DNA from: Ruminococcus sp. | Lineage (GTDB): Bacteria; Bacillota; Clostridia; Oscillospirales; Ruminococcaceae | Reading direction: 5' to 3' | Assembly: GCF_019417665.1 (NCBI RefSeq) | Contig: NZ_DXUU01000019.1 | Location: 1 to 45,557, forward strand | Length of the DNA stretch: 45,557 bases | In this document: positions 1-9,038 of the stretch, piece by piece | Position numbering within the stretch: the stretch's first letter is position 1 | Layout: the number at the start of each line of letters is the position of its first letter | Position numbers and translations under genes: made by a program | Notes under the pieces: generated by a model | The model's database searches: none | Told to the model about the DNA's origin: nothing | What the model saw: the letters and a program-made list of their open reading frames with translations, nothing else

Positions 1-83
1 ATCTCAATCGCTTTTTCTATACCCTTGAGGTCTCACTTCTATTGTAACACTACAGTGTATCTGTGAAATTTTCGCATTTCCCC

Positions 84-112
84 TTGATTTTTCTTCAGTG
101 AAATGGTATAAT
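84..112 (+). promoter_or_regulatory. Housekeeping promoter of the yicC operon
   Basis: TTGATT at 84-89, a 17-nt spacer and TATAAT at 107-112, with TGG before the -10 (an extended -10). It lies 33 nt upstream of the yicC start codon and probably drives yicC-gmk-rpoZ and the genes after them, because no strong promoter or terminator was seen further along this stretch. Confidence 0.75.
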
Positions 113-145
113 AAGATATTATGAAAAAAATAAAGGGGTGATAGC

Positions 146-1057
146 ATGAAGAGTATGACGGGATATGGCCGTGCATCGGCGCAAAACGGCGGTTATGATA
201 TCACTGTGGAAATTCGGGCGGTGAACCATCGGTTTTACGAATGTTCTGTAAAGCTGCCTCGTGTCTATAGCTACCTAGAAGAAAAAATCAAGGAGCAGCT
301 GCAATCCCGGATCGCCCGGGGAAAGGTTGAGATATCTCTCACTATGCAGGCTGTAGGCGGGAAATCCCTGGAAGTTCAGGTGAATCATGCGGCAGTTTCT
401 GCCTATTTTCGTGCACTGTTGGAGGAAAACCGGCGCTTGGCAGAGGAATTGGACGGTGGTGTTTCGGAACATGCTTTTTTAAAGCAGGATCTGTCGCTTT
501 CCACTTTGCTGCGTCTGCCGGATGCATTTCAGATCCAGCAGGTGACAGAGGATGCAGAAGTGGTCTGGGCATCGGTGGAACCGCTGCTGCACGATGCACT
601 GACGCAGTTTCTGTCCATGCGTGCAGTCGAGGGCGAACGACTGAAGGCAGATGTTGCGTTCCACCTGGATGCACTGGATCAAATGACAAATCGTGTGGAG
701 GAACTGGCACCGGAGACAGTGCAGCTGTATTATGATAAGCTGTATCGGAAGATCGGGGAATTGCTGGCAGACCGTACAGTGGAGGAATCCCGTCTTGTGA
801 CAGAGGCGGCGGTTGTGGCAGAAAAAATTGCTGTAGATGAGGAATTGGTGCGGCTGCACAGTCATATTGCTCAGTTCCGCACCCTGTTGGAAAGCGATGT
901 GCCTGTGGGGAGAAAAATGGACTTCTTGGTGCAGGAAATGAATCGTGAAGTGAATACCACCGGCTCAAAGGCACAGTCTCTGGAAATCACAAAGCTGGTT
1001 GTGGATATGAAATCGGAGATCGAAAAGATCCGGGAACAGATCCAGAATATTGAATAA
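146..1057 (+). CDS. yicC: YicC/YloC family endoribonuclease
   Basis: 303 residues, normal length for the family. The N-terminus MKSMTGYGRA and the C-terminal block around VGRKMDFLVQEMNREVNTT are the two hallmarks (YicC-like N-terminal domain and DUF1732). Family members are reported to be endoribonucleases involved in RNA decay. The start is supported by AAAGGGG at 132-138. It is the first gene of a + strand cluster, directly before gmk, as in many Firmicutes where yloC, gmk and rpoZ are neighbours. Cytoplasmic; no signal peptide or membrane segment. Family identity is certain; the RNase activity is from family knowledge. Confidence 0.93.
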   Translation: MKSMTGYGRASAQNGGYDITVEIRAVNHRFYECSVKLPRVYSYLEEKIKEQLQSRIARGKVEISLTMQAVGGKSLEVQVNHAAVSAYFRALLEENRRLAEELDGGVSEHAFLKQDLSLSTLLRLPDAFQIQQVTEDAEVVWASVEPLLHDALTQFLSMRAVEGERLKADVAFHLDALDQMTNRVEELAPETVQLYYDKLYRKIGELLADRTVEESRLVTEAAVVAEKIAVDEELVRLHSHIAQFRTLLESDVPVGRKMDFLVQEMNREVNTTGSKAQSLEITKLVVDMKSEIEKIREQIQNIE

Positions 1058-1070
1058 AGGAAGCATGAAG

Positions 1071-1673
1071 ATGAAAAAAGGCACATTGTTCGTGGTGTCC
1101 GGACCGTCAGGCTGCGGAAAGGGAACCATTTTGCATGAGGTACTCCAAAACCCTAATTTGTATTATTCTGTGTCGGCAACGACAAGGGAAATGCGTCCCG
1201 GCGAAGTGGACGGCGTGAACTATCAGTTTCTGACCAATGCGGCGTTTGAAGCGCTTATTGCCAATGACGGCATTCTGGAATATGCCCAGTATTGCAATCA
1301 TTACTACGGTACGCCGAAGCAGCCTGTGGAAGATCATTTGGCACAGGGACAGGATGTTATCCTGGAAATTGAAGTAGTCGGTGCAATGAAGATTCGGGAA
1401 AAGTGTCCGGATGCCGTCTTTTTATTTATTATGCCCCCGTCTCTGTCCGAGTTGGAACGTCGTTTGCGGAAACGCGGTACAGAAGAAGGGGCAGTGGTGC
1501 AGAATCGTGTGGCACAGGCATCCCGTGAGATCGGTTGTGCTGCGCAATACGATTATATTGTCGTAAACGGCGAGCTGTCTCAGGCAATCGCTGATGTGAA
1601 TGCGATTCTGCGTGCGGAATCGTGCAAAACAGAAAAATGTCAGACTTTAATTGAAGAGGTGCTTGGAAAATGA
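1071..1673 (+). CDS. gmk: Guanylate kinase
   Basis: About 200 residues. Phosphorylates GMP to GDP with ATP in purine nucleotide salvage. The P-loop SGPSGCGKGT is at residues 10-19, and GMP-binding region signatures such as SATTREMRPGEVDG follow. I chose ATG 1071 because the ribosome site AAGGAAG at 1057-1063 is 7 nt away. ATG 1065 and a TTG at 1050 are also in frame but are worse spaced. The gene overlaps the rpoZ start by 4 nt, so the two are translationally coupled. Confident assignment. Confidence 0.95.
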   Translation: MKKGTLFVVSGPSGCGKGTILHEVLQNPNLYYSVSATTREMRPGEVDGVNYQFLTNAAFEALIANDGILEYAQYCNHYYGTPKQPVEDHLAQGQDVILEIEVVGAMKIREKCPDAVFLFIMPPSLSELERRLRKRGTEEGAVVQNRVAQASREIGCAAQYDYIVVNGELSQAIADVNAILRAESCKTEKCQTLIEEVLGK

Positions 1674-1882
1674 ATATGTTGAGACCGTCTGTGAATCAGT
1701 TGATCACAAAAAATGAAAGCAGTTATTCCCTGGTCATCGGTGTGGCAAAACGTGCCCGTGAGGTTGCTGATGAATTGTACGAGGAGGGAAAAGTTCTGGA
1801 AGAAAAGCCGGTGAAAACCGCTATCCGGGAACTGGCTGCCGGAAAATACCGTATCGTAGAAGACGACGAAACGACACACTGA
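1670..1882 (+). CDS. rpoZ: RNA polymerase omega subunit
   Basis: 70 residues. Begins MNMLRPSVNQLI and carries the omega-family segment SYSLVIGVAKRAREVADE, which packs against the beta-prime subunit and helps RNA polymerase assembly. It sits after gmk with an ATGA overlap, the standard Firmicutes arrangement. GAGGTG at 1655-1660 fits a start at 1670; ATG 1676 is an alternative that would drop two residues. The acidic, low-complexity C-terminus (EDDETTH) is normal for omega. Confidence 0.92.
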   Translation: MNMLRPSVNQLITKNESSYSLVIGVAKRAREVADELYEEGKVLEEKPVKTAIRELAAGKYRIVEDDETTH

Positions 1883-1885
1883 TTT

Positions 1886-4339
1886 ATGGAAACTTGTTCG
1901 GGTCTGCCCCAGATCTGGTGCGTTGGTGTGGCAGTCTGTGCAGCTGCCTATTCCTTTGACCGGCTGTTTTCTTATGTGGCAAGACAGGAAATCGCTGCTG
2001 GCTGTCGTGTGATCGTGCCTTTTGGAAAAGGCAATGCCAAACGTGTAGGGATCGTACTTTCTTGTACCCGGCAGGCACAGACGGAACAGCAGTTGAAATC
2101 TGTTTTGTCTGTGGTCGATGAACAGCCTATTCTCTCACCAGAAATGTTGGATCTGGTATTCTGGCTCAAGGAAATGACCTTTTGTACCTACTATGATGCT
2201 GTGCGGACGATTCTGCCTGCCGGGATGCAGGTGCAGTTGGTGGAGAGCATTTCACTTGCAGAAGTGCCGCCGCAGTTGCCGTTGACAGAGGAAGAGGAAC
2301 ACCTGCTGTTCTTTTTGCGGAAAGCCAGGACAAAGCGGGAATTCCGCCGGATCCTTGCAAATACAGACAGCCAGGGAAAGCAAATTGTGGATGTGCTGGT
2401 GGAAAAAGGGTTTTTGCACCGGGTGGAAACTGTCAAGGAAAAGACACATGGTCAAACGGGAACCCGTATGCTCCGCATGGCAAAAGGAAAGGATGAATTG
2501 CCCCAGGTGACGAAAACTCAGCAGAAGCTGGTACGGCTTATGCAGGAAGTGGGATCGGTCTCGGAAAAAGAGGCGTGCTATCTCAGCGGCGTTTCCACTG
2601 CTGTGGCGAAAAAGCTGGTGCAGCTGGGGGTGCTGGAGTCCTATATTGCAAAACCGCCTTTGCATTCGTACACGATAGAAAAACAGACCCAATCCCCAGA
2701 AGATCTGATCTTATCTCCGGAACAGCAGTCTGTCTATGAGCGGGTAGTGGCAGCACTCCATGAGGGAATGCACTGTTTTTTGTTACATGGCGTTACCGGA
2801 AGCGGCAAGACCAGCGTCTTTATCCGGCTTATTGACACAGTGGTGAAACAGGGCAGACAGGTGATCCTGCTGGTGCCGGAAATTGCACTGACGCCGCAGA
2901 TTGTCGGACGATTTTACAGCCTGTTCGGGGAAATCGTTGCCGTGGTGCACAGTGAACTTTCACTGGGACAGCGCAGCGAAACCTGGCGGAAAATTGCTTC
3001 CGGCGAGGTAAAGATCATCATCGGTACCCGAAGCGCCGTCTTTGCACCGGTGCAGTCCCTGGGACTCATTGTGGTGGACGAAGAGGGCGAACGGACTTAT
3101 AAATCCGACAGCGCTCCAAGATATCACGCCATTTCCGTGGCGAAAAAGCGATGTCAGACCCATGATTGTCCGCTGCTTCTGGCATCGGCAACGCCGTCTA
3201 TTGAAAGTTACTATTATGCCAAACGTGGTGTATATACTTTATTGGAAATGAAACAACGCTATAACCAGGCACCGCTGCCCACAGTGGAAGTGGTGGATAT
3301 GCAGGAGGAACGCACTGCCGGCAATGACAGCATGTTTTCTCTGACTCTGGCTGAAGCGCTGAAAGACAATCTGGCGGCTGGGAATCAGTCCTTGCTGCTT
3401 CTCAACCGCCGGGGATATCATACCATAATCAGCTGTGCATCCTGCAACAAGCCGGTGTACTGTCCCAATTGCAGCATTCCCATGACGTATCATAAGGTCA
3501 ACGACAGCTTGATGTGCCATTACTGCGGCCATACCCAGGATCTGGTGCAGGTGTGTCCCACCTGCGGCAGCAAGCATTTGCGGAAAATGGGCTTTGGCAC
3601 CCAGCGGCTGGAGGAGGAATTGCAACAGATCGTACCGGGAGCACGTATTCTGCGGATGGATGCAGATACCACCATGTCCCGGTATGCCTATGAAGAACGC
3701 TTCACGGAATTCCGGGAGGGAAAGTATGACATCATGCTGGGGACGCAGATGATCGGCAAGGGACTGGATTTCCCCCGTGTCACTCTGGTTGGTGTTCTTT
3801 CAGTGGATAAGGCGCTCTATGCCGGAGATTTCCGCAGCTACGAGCGAACCTTTTCCCTGGTGACCCAGGTGGTGGGACGAGGCGGCAGAGGCGATGCTCC
3901 CGGCCGTGCCATTTTGCAGACCAGTATGCCGGATCATTATGTGCTCCGATTGGCGGCGCAGCAGGCATATCCGGAATTTTATGCCCAGGAAATTGCCCTG
4001 CGGCGGCAGCTGATCTTTCCTCCCATCTGTGACATCTGTGTGATCGGTTTTACCGGTGCACGGGAACAGGAAGTACAGACTGCATCCCGGAAAACAGCAG
4101 AGATCCTGAAATCCCAGATAAGGAAACAGGAATTTTCCTATCCCATCTGGGTGCTGGAGCCAGTGCCGTGTATTTATGGGCGCATCAATGGAAAATATCG
4201 CTATCAATTGGTGATCAAGTGTAAAAACACAAAGCCGTATCGGGAACTGATCCATGCGGTACTGGCAGAAGCCGGTACAGACCGCAGCTGCGCAAGAGTG
4301 CATATTTATGCGGACATGAATGGTGACATCGGCGTATAA
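1886..4339 (+). CDS. priA: Primosomal protein N' (PriA helicase)
   Basis: 817 residues. A 3'-5' DNA helicase that restarts stalled replication forks by loading the primosome. Visible in order: an N-terminal fork-binding domain, Walker A GVTGSGKTS at about residue 302, the Walker B region VVDEEGERTYKS at about 398, LASATPS, a zinc-binding block with CASC, CPNC, CHYC and CPTC pairs (about 516-560), and motif VI QVVGRGGRG at about 660. The usual DEEH is DEEG here, and GRAGR is GRGGR. Clostridial homologues already vary at the first of these, so I do not infer loss of function. It starts 4 nt after rpoZ, with little ribosome site of its own. Confidence 0.95.
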   Translation: METCSGLPQIWCVGVAVCAAAYSFDRLFSYVARQEIAAGCRVIVPFGKGNAKRVGIVLSCTRQAQTEQQLKSVLSVVDEQPILSPEMLDLVFWLKEMTFCTYYDAVRTILPAGMQVQLVESISLAEVPPQLPLTEEEEHLLFFLRKARTKREFRRILANTDSQGKQIVDVLVEKGFLHRVETVKEKTHGQTGTRMLRMAKGKDELPQVTKTQQKLVRLMQEVGSVSEKEACYLSGVSTAVAKKLVQLGVLESYIAKPPLHSYTIEKQTQSPEDLILSPEQQSVYERVVAALHEGMHCFLLHGVTGSGKTSVFIRLIDTVVKQGRQVILLVPEIALTPQIVGRFYSLFGEIVAVVHSELSLGQRSETWRKIASGEVKIIIGTRSAVFAPVQSLGLIVVDEEGERTYKSDSAPRYHAISVAKKRCQTHDCPLLLASATPSIESYYYAKRGVYTLLEMKQRYNQAPLPTVEVVDMQEERTAGNDSMFSLTLAEALKDNLAAGNQSLLLLNRRGYHTIISCASCNKPVYCPNCSIPMTYHKVNDSLMCHYCGHTQDLVQVCPTCGSKHLRKMGFGTQRLEEELQQIVPGARILRMDADTTMSRYAYEERFTEFREGKYDIMLGTQMIGKGLDFPRVTLVGVLSVDKALYAGDFRSYERTFSLVTQVVGRGGRGDAPGRAILQTSMPDHYVLRLAAQQAYPEFYAQEIALRRQLIFPPICDICVIGFTGAREQEVQTASRKTAEILKSQIRKQEFSYPIWVLEPVPCIYGRINGKYRYQLVIKCKNTKPYRELIHAVLAEAGTDRSCARVHIYADMNGDIGV

Positions 4340-4422
4340 TAGAATAGGTTGCGTTCAGGCAGCATTGCAGCGCAATGGGCAGACAAAAAGTATCAAAGCA
4401 TTGAAATTGGAGGGAATGATCC

Positions 4423-4893
4423 ATGGCGATCCGACGAATTGTAAAAGAAGGAGATCCGATCCTGCGGGCGAAATGCCGTCCGGTGACGGAATTTGATGAA
4501 AAGCTCCACCAGCTGCTGGATGATATGCACGAAACATTGGATCAGGCAGACGGTGTGGGACTGGCAGGACCTCAGGTAGGCTATTGCCGCCGTCTGTTTA
4601 TTATGCATCTGGGTGATGTCCGGGTGGAGGCAATCAATCCGGAGATCGTAAAAACCAGCGGCAAGCAGCGTGTGTTGGAAGGCTGTCTTTCTGTACCCAA
4701 CTGCTGGGGCTATGTCACACGTCCCAATAAGTGCAAGCTTCGTGCCCAGAATCGCAATGGTGAGTGGTTTGAGATGACGCTGACTGCATTGGGCGCACAG
4801 TGTACTTGTCATGAAAATGCGCATCTGGACGGTCAGCTATTCGTGGACGTGGTAGAGGAATTTGTAGACCCAAAGGATCTGGAGGAAGCATGA
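4423..4893 (+). CDS. def: Peptide deformylase
   Basis: 156 residues. Removes the formyl group from the N-terminal methionine of nascent proteins. All three family motifs are present: GVGLAGPQVG (residues 44-53, with G where most have A), EGCLSVP with metal-ligand Cys 88, and HENAH (His 130 and His 134) with catalytic Glu 131. GGAGGGA precedes the start. It is followed by fmt with an ATGA overlap; Def and Fmt perform the opposite formylation steps, so coupling is expected. The 83 nt before it hold only a possible TATAAT with no good -35. Confidence 0.95.
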   Translation: MAIRRIVKEGDPILRAKCRPVTEFDEKLHQLLDDMHETLDQADGVGLAGPQVGYCRRLFIMHLGDVRVEAINPEIVKTSGKQRVLEGCLSVPNCWGYVTRPNKCKLRAQNRNGEWFEMTLTALGAQCTCHENAHLDGQLFVDVVEEFVDPKDLEEA

Positions 4894-5813
4894 GAATAGT
4901 CTATATGGGAACGCCGGATATCGCTGTGCCGTGTCTGCGCCTTCTGGCGGAGAGCAAGCATGAGGTCGTTGGCGTTTTTACACAGCCGGATCGTCCCAAG
5001 GGACGTGGACATCATACCATTCCCACACCGGTAAAGGCGGCAGCGTTGGAATATAATATCCCGGTGTATCAGCCTCTGTCCCTGCGGAGAGGGGAGGATG
5101 CGGAAGCTGCTATGGAGACCCTGCGCCAGTTGGCACCGGATCTCATTGTGGTCATGGCATATGGACAGATCTTGCCAAAGGCAGTGTTGGATTTGCCGCC
5201 GCATCACTGTATCAATATGCACGCATCCCTGCTGCCGGCATATCGGGGCGCTGCTCCTATTCAGTGGGTGATCCTGAACGGTGAGACAAAGACCGGCATC
5301 ACTGCCATGCAGATGGCAGAGGGACTGGATACGGGAGATATGCTCCTGAAAAAGGAAATTGACATTGGCTCGGAGGAAACGGCGGCTGAGCTGCACGACC
5401 GTCTGGCGGAACTGGCAGCAGAAACACTCCAGGAGACCTTAGCGGCATTGGAAAATGGAACGCTCACAGCAGAACCCCAGGACGATGCGCTGTCCAGTTA
5501 TGCCAGCCGTATCACAAAGGAAATGTCAGAGCTGGATTTCACGAAGCCTGCCGCTGAACTGCATGATCTGATCCGGGGCATTACTGGATTCACCATGCTG
5601 GACGGTAAACGGCTGAAGGTCTACGCTTCAAGAGTAGTCGAAGATGTTTCTGGTGCGCCGGGAACGATCGCAGATCCAGCAGAATTTGTGGTGGCATGCG
5701 GTGACGGCAACGGACTGCGGCTGACAGAAATTCAGCCGGAGGGAAAACGCCGGATGGCTGCAGCGGATTTTTTACGGGGAAAGAAACTGACAAACGGGGA
5801 AACGCTCGGCTGA
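4890..5813 (+). CDS. fmt: Methionyl-tRNA formyltransferase
   Basis: 307 residues. Formylates initiator Met-tRNA using 10-formyl-tetrahydrofolate. The N-terminus MRIVYMGTPDIAVP, the folate-binding and catalytic segment HASLLPAYRGAAPIQW (from about residue 111) and TGITAMQMAEGLDTGD are diagnostic. A C-terminal tRNA-binding domain follows (about 210-307). Overlaps def by 4 nt. No anomaly in length or motifs. Confidence 0.96.
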   Translation: MRIVYMGTPDIAVPCLRLLAESKHEVVGVFTQPDRPKGRGHHTIPTPVKAAALEYNIPVYQPLSLRRGEDAEAAMETLRQLAPDLIVVMAYGQILPKAVLDLPPHHCINMHASLLPAYRGAAPIQWVILNGETKTGITAMQMAEGLDTGDMLLKKEIDIGSEETAAELHDRLAELAAETLQETLAALENGTLTAEPQDDALSSYASRITKEMSELDFTKPAAELHDLIRGITGFTMLDGKRLKVYASRVVEDVSGAPGTIADPAEFVVACGDGNGLRLTEIQPEGKRRMAAADFLRGKKLTNGETLG

Positions 5814-5832
5814 GCAGAAAGCGAGGCGTTAT

Positions 5833-6531
5833 ATGCTGCTTTACGGCGGTTACGGACTGGTGATCCTGGGACTGATCATCAGTCTCTGGGCATCATGGAA
5901 TGTGAATGCCACATTCAAACGGTATGAAAAGGATTACAACAGCCGTGGGCTGACGGCAGCCCAGGTGGCACGGCAGATCCTGGATGATAACGGTCTATAT
6001 CAGATTTCTGTTGAGCGTGTTTCGGGAAAGTTGACGGATCACTACGACCCACGTGCAAATGTCATCCGTTTGTCGGATTCTGTGCACGATTCTATTTCTG
6101 TTGCGGCAATTGGCGTAGCAGCACATGAATGCGGTCATGCGGTACAGCATGAAGTGGGATATTTTCCTATGAAAGTCCGCAGTGCAGTGATTCCGGTGAC
6201 ACAGATCGGGTCAAAATTCTGGTATATTATTTTTGTATTGGGGCTGATCCTAGGCGGCTCTTATATGGGCGAAACCTTGCAGCTGGTGGGAATCCTGCTG
6301 TTTACAGCAATCGTCTTTTTCCAGCTCATTACGCTGCCGGTGGAATTCAATGCCAGCAGCCGTGCCATGCAAACCCTGGAATCCCGGTATATTCTTGCAG
6401 GAGACGAACTGAAGAAGTCCCGGAAAGTGCTGACAGCGGCTGCATTGACATATGTGGCTGCGCTTCTGAACAGTATTTTGCAGTTGCTGCGGCTGATCTC
6501 CATTGCAAAGGGGAATGACAGACGAAGATGA
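5833..6531 (+). CDS. Membrane zinc metallopeptidase, YugP family
   Basis: 232 residues. Begins with a membrane segment (about residues 2-22). The zinc protease motif HECGH is at 98-102, followed by further hydrophobic segments at about 130-165 and 195-215. This matches the YugP-type neutral zinc metallopeptidases (DUF2227-like), whose substrates are poorly known. The family often sits between fmt and rsmB in clostridia, as here. GAGGCG precedes ATG 5833. The stop overlaps the rsmB start. Protease activity is inferred from the motif. Confidence 0.88.
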   Translation: MLLYGGYGLVILGLIISLWASWNVNATFKRYEKDYNSRGLTAAQVARQILDDNGLYQISVERVSGKLTDHYDPRANVIRLSDSVHDSISVAAIGVAAHECGHAVQHEVGYFPMKVRSAVIPVTQIGSKFWYIIFVLGLILGGSYMGETLQLVGILLFTAIVFFQLITLPVEFNASSRAMQTLESRYILAGDELKKSRKVLTAAALTYVAALLNSILQLLRLISIAKGNDRRR

Positions 6532-7826
6532 ATGCAAGAAAACTGGCGGTACAGCTATTAGACCGTACCGAACTGGAGCAGAGTTATTCCAATCTGCTGT
6601 TAGATAGTGCGCTGTCCCAGTCAGATCTAGAAGAACGGGACAAGCGGCTTTGCGCAATGTTGTATTACGGTGTTATCGAACGGCGCATCACATTGGATGC
6701 TGTTATTTCCCATTACAGCAAGCAGCCGCTGCGGAAACTGGACGGTACAGTGCGAAATATACTGCGGCTGGGTGTGTATCAGCTGTTGTATTGCGACCAG
6801 ATCCCGTCCCGTGCGGCGGTCAATGAAAGTGTGAAGCTGACGAAAACCTGCCGGAAAGCAAGTGCTTCCGGGTTTGTGAATGCAGTGCTCCGGGGATTTC
6901 TCCGGGATGACTGTAAGATTCCCTATCCCAAGGACAAAAAAGCTGCTATGGCGGTAGAATATGCTGTGCCCCAGTGGCTGTTGGAACAACTGATGGATGC
7001 TTATGGTGAACAACGGACACGAGCTTTTCTGACAGATGCCCTGGAGCCGGCACCACGGTTTATTCGGCGTAATTCTCTGGCGTGTACCAGAGAAGAACTG
7101 GAGCAGGCGCTGGGGGATCAGATCACACCGGTGTCCCTTTTGCCGGATGCCTATACGCTTTACGCTGGAGATATCCGCAGCCTGCCGGAATTCCGGAAGG
7201 GCTGGTTCTATGTGCAGGATCTGGCATCCCAGATCTGTGCCCTGTCCATCGGCGCACAGCCGGGAGAAACTGTACTGGATCTCTGCGCAGCACCCGGCGG
7301 AAAGACCTGCACCATGGCAATTCAGATGGCGCAGTCAGGCAGGGTCTGTGCCTTTGATCTGGCGGAGCATCGGGTGAAGCTGATCGAGGAAAATGTGAAG
7401 CGTCTTGGGCTGACCAATGTGACGGCGGCGCAGGGAGACGCTCTGGTGTTCCAGGCGGAATATGCCGGCGCAGACCGTGTGCTGTGCGATGTGCCTTGCT
7501 CCGGCATGGGCGTTCTGCGGCGAAAGCCGGAGGTCAAGGAGAAAGATCCTGAGGAGTTGAAATCACTCCCGGCATTGCAGTTGGAAATTCTGGAAAATGC
7601 AGCACGTTATGTAAAATCCGGCGGTATTTTGCAGTATTCTACTTGTACGGTGCTGCCTGCGGAAAATGAACAGGTGGTGCAGCAGTTTTTGCAGAATCAT
7701 CCGGAGTTTACACCGGAGTCGGTATGTCCGGCGTTGGGTGAAGCTTTTGAAAAGCCTATGATAACGCTGCTGCCGGAGCTTTGCGGCAGTGACGGCTTTT
7801 TTGTGGCGAAGATGAAACGAAACTAG
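6528..7826 (+). CDS. rsmB: 16S rRNA (cytosine-967-C5) methyltransferase
   Basis: 432 residues, the full two-domain form. A NusB-like RNA-binding N-terminal domain (about 1-130) is followed by a Rossmann methyltransferase domain. S-adenosylmethionine motif DLCAAPGGKT is at about 251, DVPCSGMG at about 320 and YSTCTV at about 369, with the two catalytic cysteines of the m5C enzymes. Overlaps the end of the protease gene. The stop codon directly abuts a small inverted-repeat element. Confidence 0.95.
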   Translation: MNARKLAVQLLDRTELEQSYSNLLLDSALSQSDLEERDKRLCAMLYYGVIERRITLDAVISHYSKQPLRKLDGTVRNILRLGVYQLLYCDQIPSRAAVNESVKLTKTCRKASASGFVNAVLRGFLRDDCKIPYPKDKKAAMAVEYAVPQWLLEQLMDAYGEQRTRAFLTDALEPAPRFIRRNSLACTREELEQALGDQITPVSLLPDAYTLYAGDIRSLPEFRKGWFYVQDLASQICALSIGAQPGETVLDLCAAPGGKTCTMAIQMAQSGRVCAFDLAEHRVKLIEENVKRLGLTNVTAAQGDALVFQAEYAGADRVLCDVPCSGMGVLRRKPEVKEKDPEELKSLPALQLEILENAARYVKSGGILQYSTCTVLPAENEQVVQQFLQNHPEFTPESVCPALGEAFEKPMITLLPELCGSDGFFVAKMKRN

Positions 7827-7827
7827 C

Positions 7828-7944
7828 GGCAATACCGCACAAAGAGCGCCTGGCGGCTTTGCACGCCATATGCTTGCATCTTTTCCGTCATATGACGAAA
7901 AAACTGACGGCGCATCTGACGCACAATCCTTGTGCGATATTGCC
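7828..7944. mobile_element. MITE-like element with terminal inverted repeats
   Basis: 117 bp with ends GGCAATACCGCACAAAG (7828-7844) and, inverted, GGCAATATCGCACAAGG (7928-7944): 15 of 17 matching. TAG flanks both sides. A 46-bp relative is at 22249-22294 and a possible decayed end at 38187-38216. No transposase is encoded, so it would be a non-autonomous element. It fills the space between rsmB and rlmN. Confidence 0.6.
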
Positions 7945-7967
7945 TAGTCTTTTCCCGGAGGGAAAGT

Positions 7968-9038
7968 ATGGAGCGAATGGATATTTTGTCTCTGCCTTTG
8001 GATGTGCTGGAGGCGCATATGGCAGAGATGGGCGAACCAAAATTCCGTGCAAAACAGATTTTTAACTGGCTGCACCAGAAGCAGGTGACGGAATTTGCAC
8101 AAATGACTACACTTTCTCTCCAACTGCGGGAGAGATTAGACAGAATTTTTTGTATAAATAGACTAAATATTGCGAGAAGGCTTGCATCTTCCATAGATGA
8201 TACGGTAAAATACTTATATGAGCTGCCGGACGGCAACTTTGTGGAGACCGTTCTCATGGACTATCACCATGGAAAGAGCCTGTGTATTTCTACGCAGGTG
8301 GGCTGCCGGATGGGTTGTCAATTTTGTGCGTCTACGATTGCAGGTTATGTCCGGGATCTGACTCCGGCAGAGTTGTTGCTGCAAATTTATGAGACGCAGC
8401 GGGATGCAGGCTGCCGGATCGACAGCCTGGTGCTCATGGGGATTGGTGAGCCTTTGGACAATTTTGAAAATGTGATACAGTTCTTTCGGCTGTTGTCAGA
8501 TCCAAATGGCTTTGGCATGAGTCTGCGGCATGTGACATTGTCTACCTGTGGGCTGGTGCCCAGAATCCGGGCGCTTGCAGAGATGAAGCTGGGCGTGACA
8601 CTTTCGGTCTCCCTGCATAGTCCCGATAACGGCCGGCGCAGTGAGATCATGCCGGTGAACCGACGGTATTCGGTGGAGGAACTGCTGGACGCATGTCGGT
8701 ATTATTTCGAAAAAACCGGGCGGCGTGTGACGATGGAATATGCCGTTATTGATGGGGTAAACAGTACGAAAGCGGACGCAAAACGGCTGGCAGAACGGCT
8801 GCGTGGGATGCAGTGCCATGTGAATCTGATCCCGGTGAATCCCATTGCAGAGCGTGACTTCCGGTCGATGCGTCAGACGGTGGAACGGTTTCAAAAGGAA
8901 CTGACAGCATTGGGTATACATGCGACCATCCGCCGGACGCTGGGCAGCGATATCCAGGCGGCATGTGGTCAGCTGCGCCGGGATGCAGATGGACGGAAAA
9001 ATGCCCGGGGAATTTCTGATGGAGGTGGTAGAAATTGA
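7968..9038 (+). CDS. rlmN: Dual-specificity rRNA/tRNA adenine-C2 methyltransferase RlmN
   Basis: 356 residues. A radical-SAM enzyme that methylates A2503 of 23S rRNA and A37 of some tRNAs. The 4Fe-4S cluster motif CRMGCQFC gives Cys 113, 117 and 120; GIGEPLDN follows. The second catalytic cysteine is in AACGQL near residue 333. I chose ATG 7968 because of the ribosome site GGAGGG at 7957-7962; an upstream in-frame start at 7932 would lie inside the mobile element. The TGA stop overlaps the TTG start of the next gene. Confidence 0.94.
   Translation: MERMDILSLPLDVLEAHMAEMGEPKFRAKQIFNWLHQKQVTEFAQMTTLSLQLRERLDRIFCINRLNIARRLASSIDDTVKYLYELPDGNFVETVLMDYHHGKSLCISTQVGCRMGCQFCASTIAGYVRDLTPAELLLQIYETQRDAGCRIDSLVLMGIGEPLDNFENVIQFFRLLSDPNGFGMSLRHVTLSTCGLVPRIRALAEMKLGVTLSVSLHSPDNGRRSEIMPVNRRYSVEELLDACRYYFEKTGRRVTMEYAVIDGVNSTKADAKRLAERLRGMQCHVNLIPVNPIAERDFRSMRQTVERFQKELTALGIHATIRRTLGSDIQAACGQLRRDADGRKNARGISDGGGRN

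Noticed and set aside
342..974. Long - strand frames opposite yicC and many other genes
   Set aside because: Shadows of well-identified genes in other frames; none has a ribosome site or recognisable motif.
3077..3088. PriA with DEEG instead of DEEH, and GRGGR for GRAGR
   Set aside because: Clostridial PriA proteins commonly vary at the DEEH histidine; the Walker A and zinc cysteines are intact, so no loss of function is claimed.
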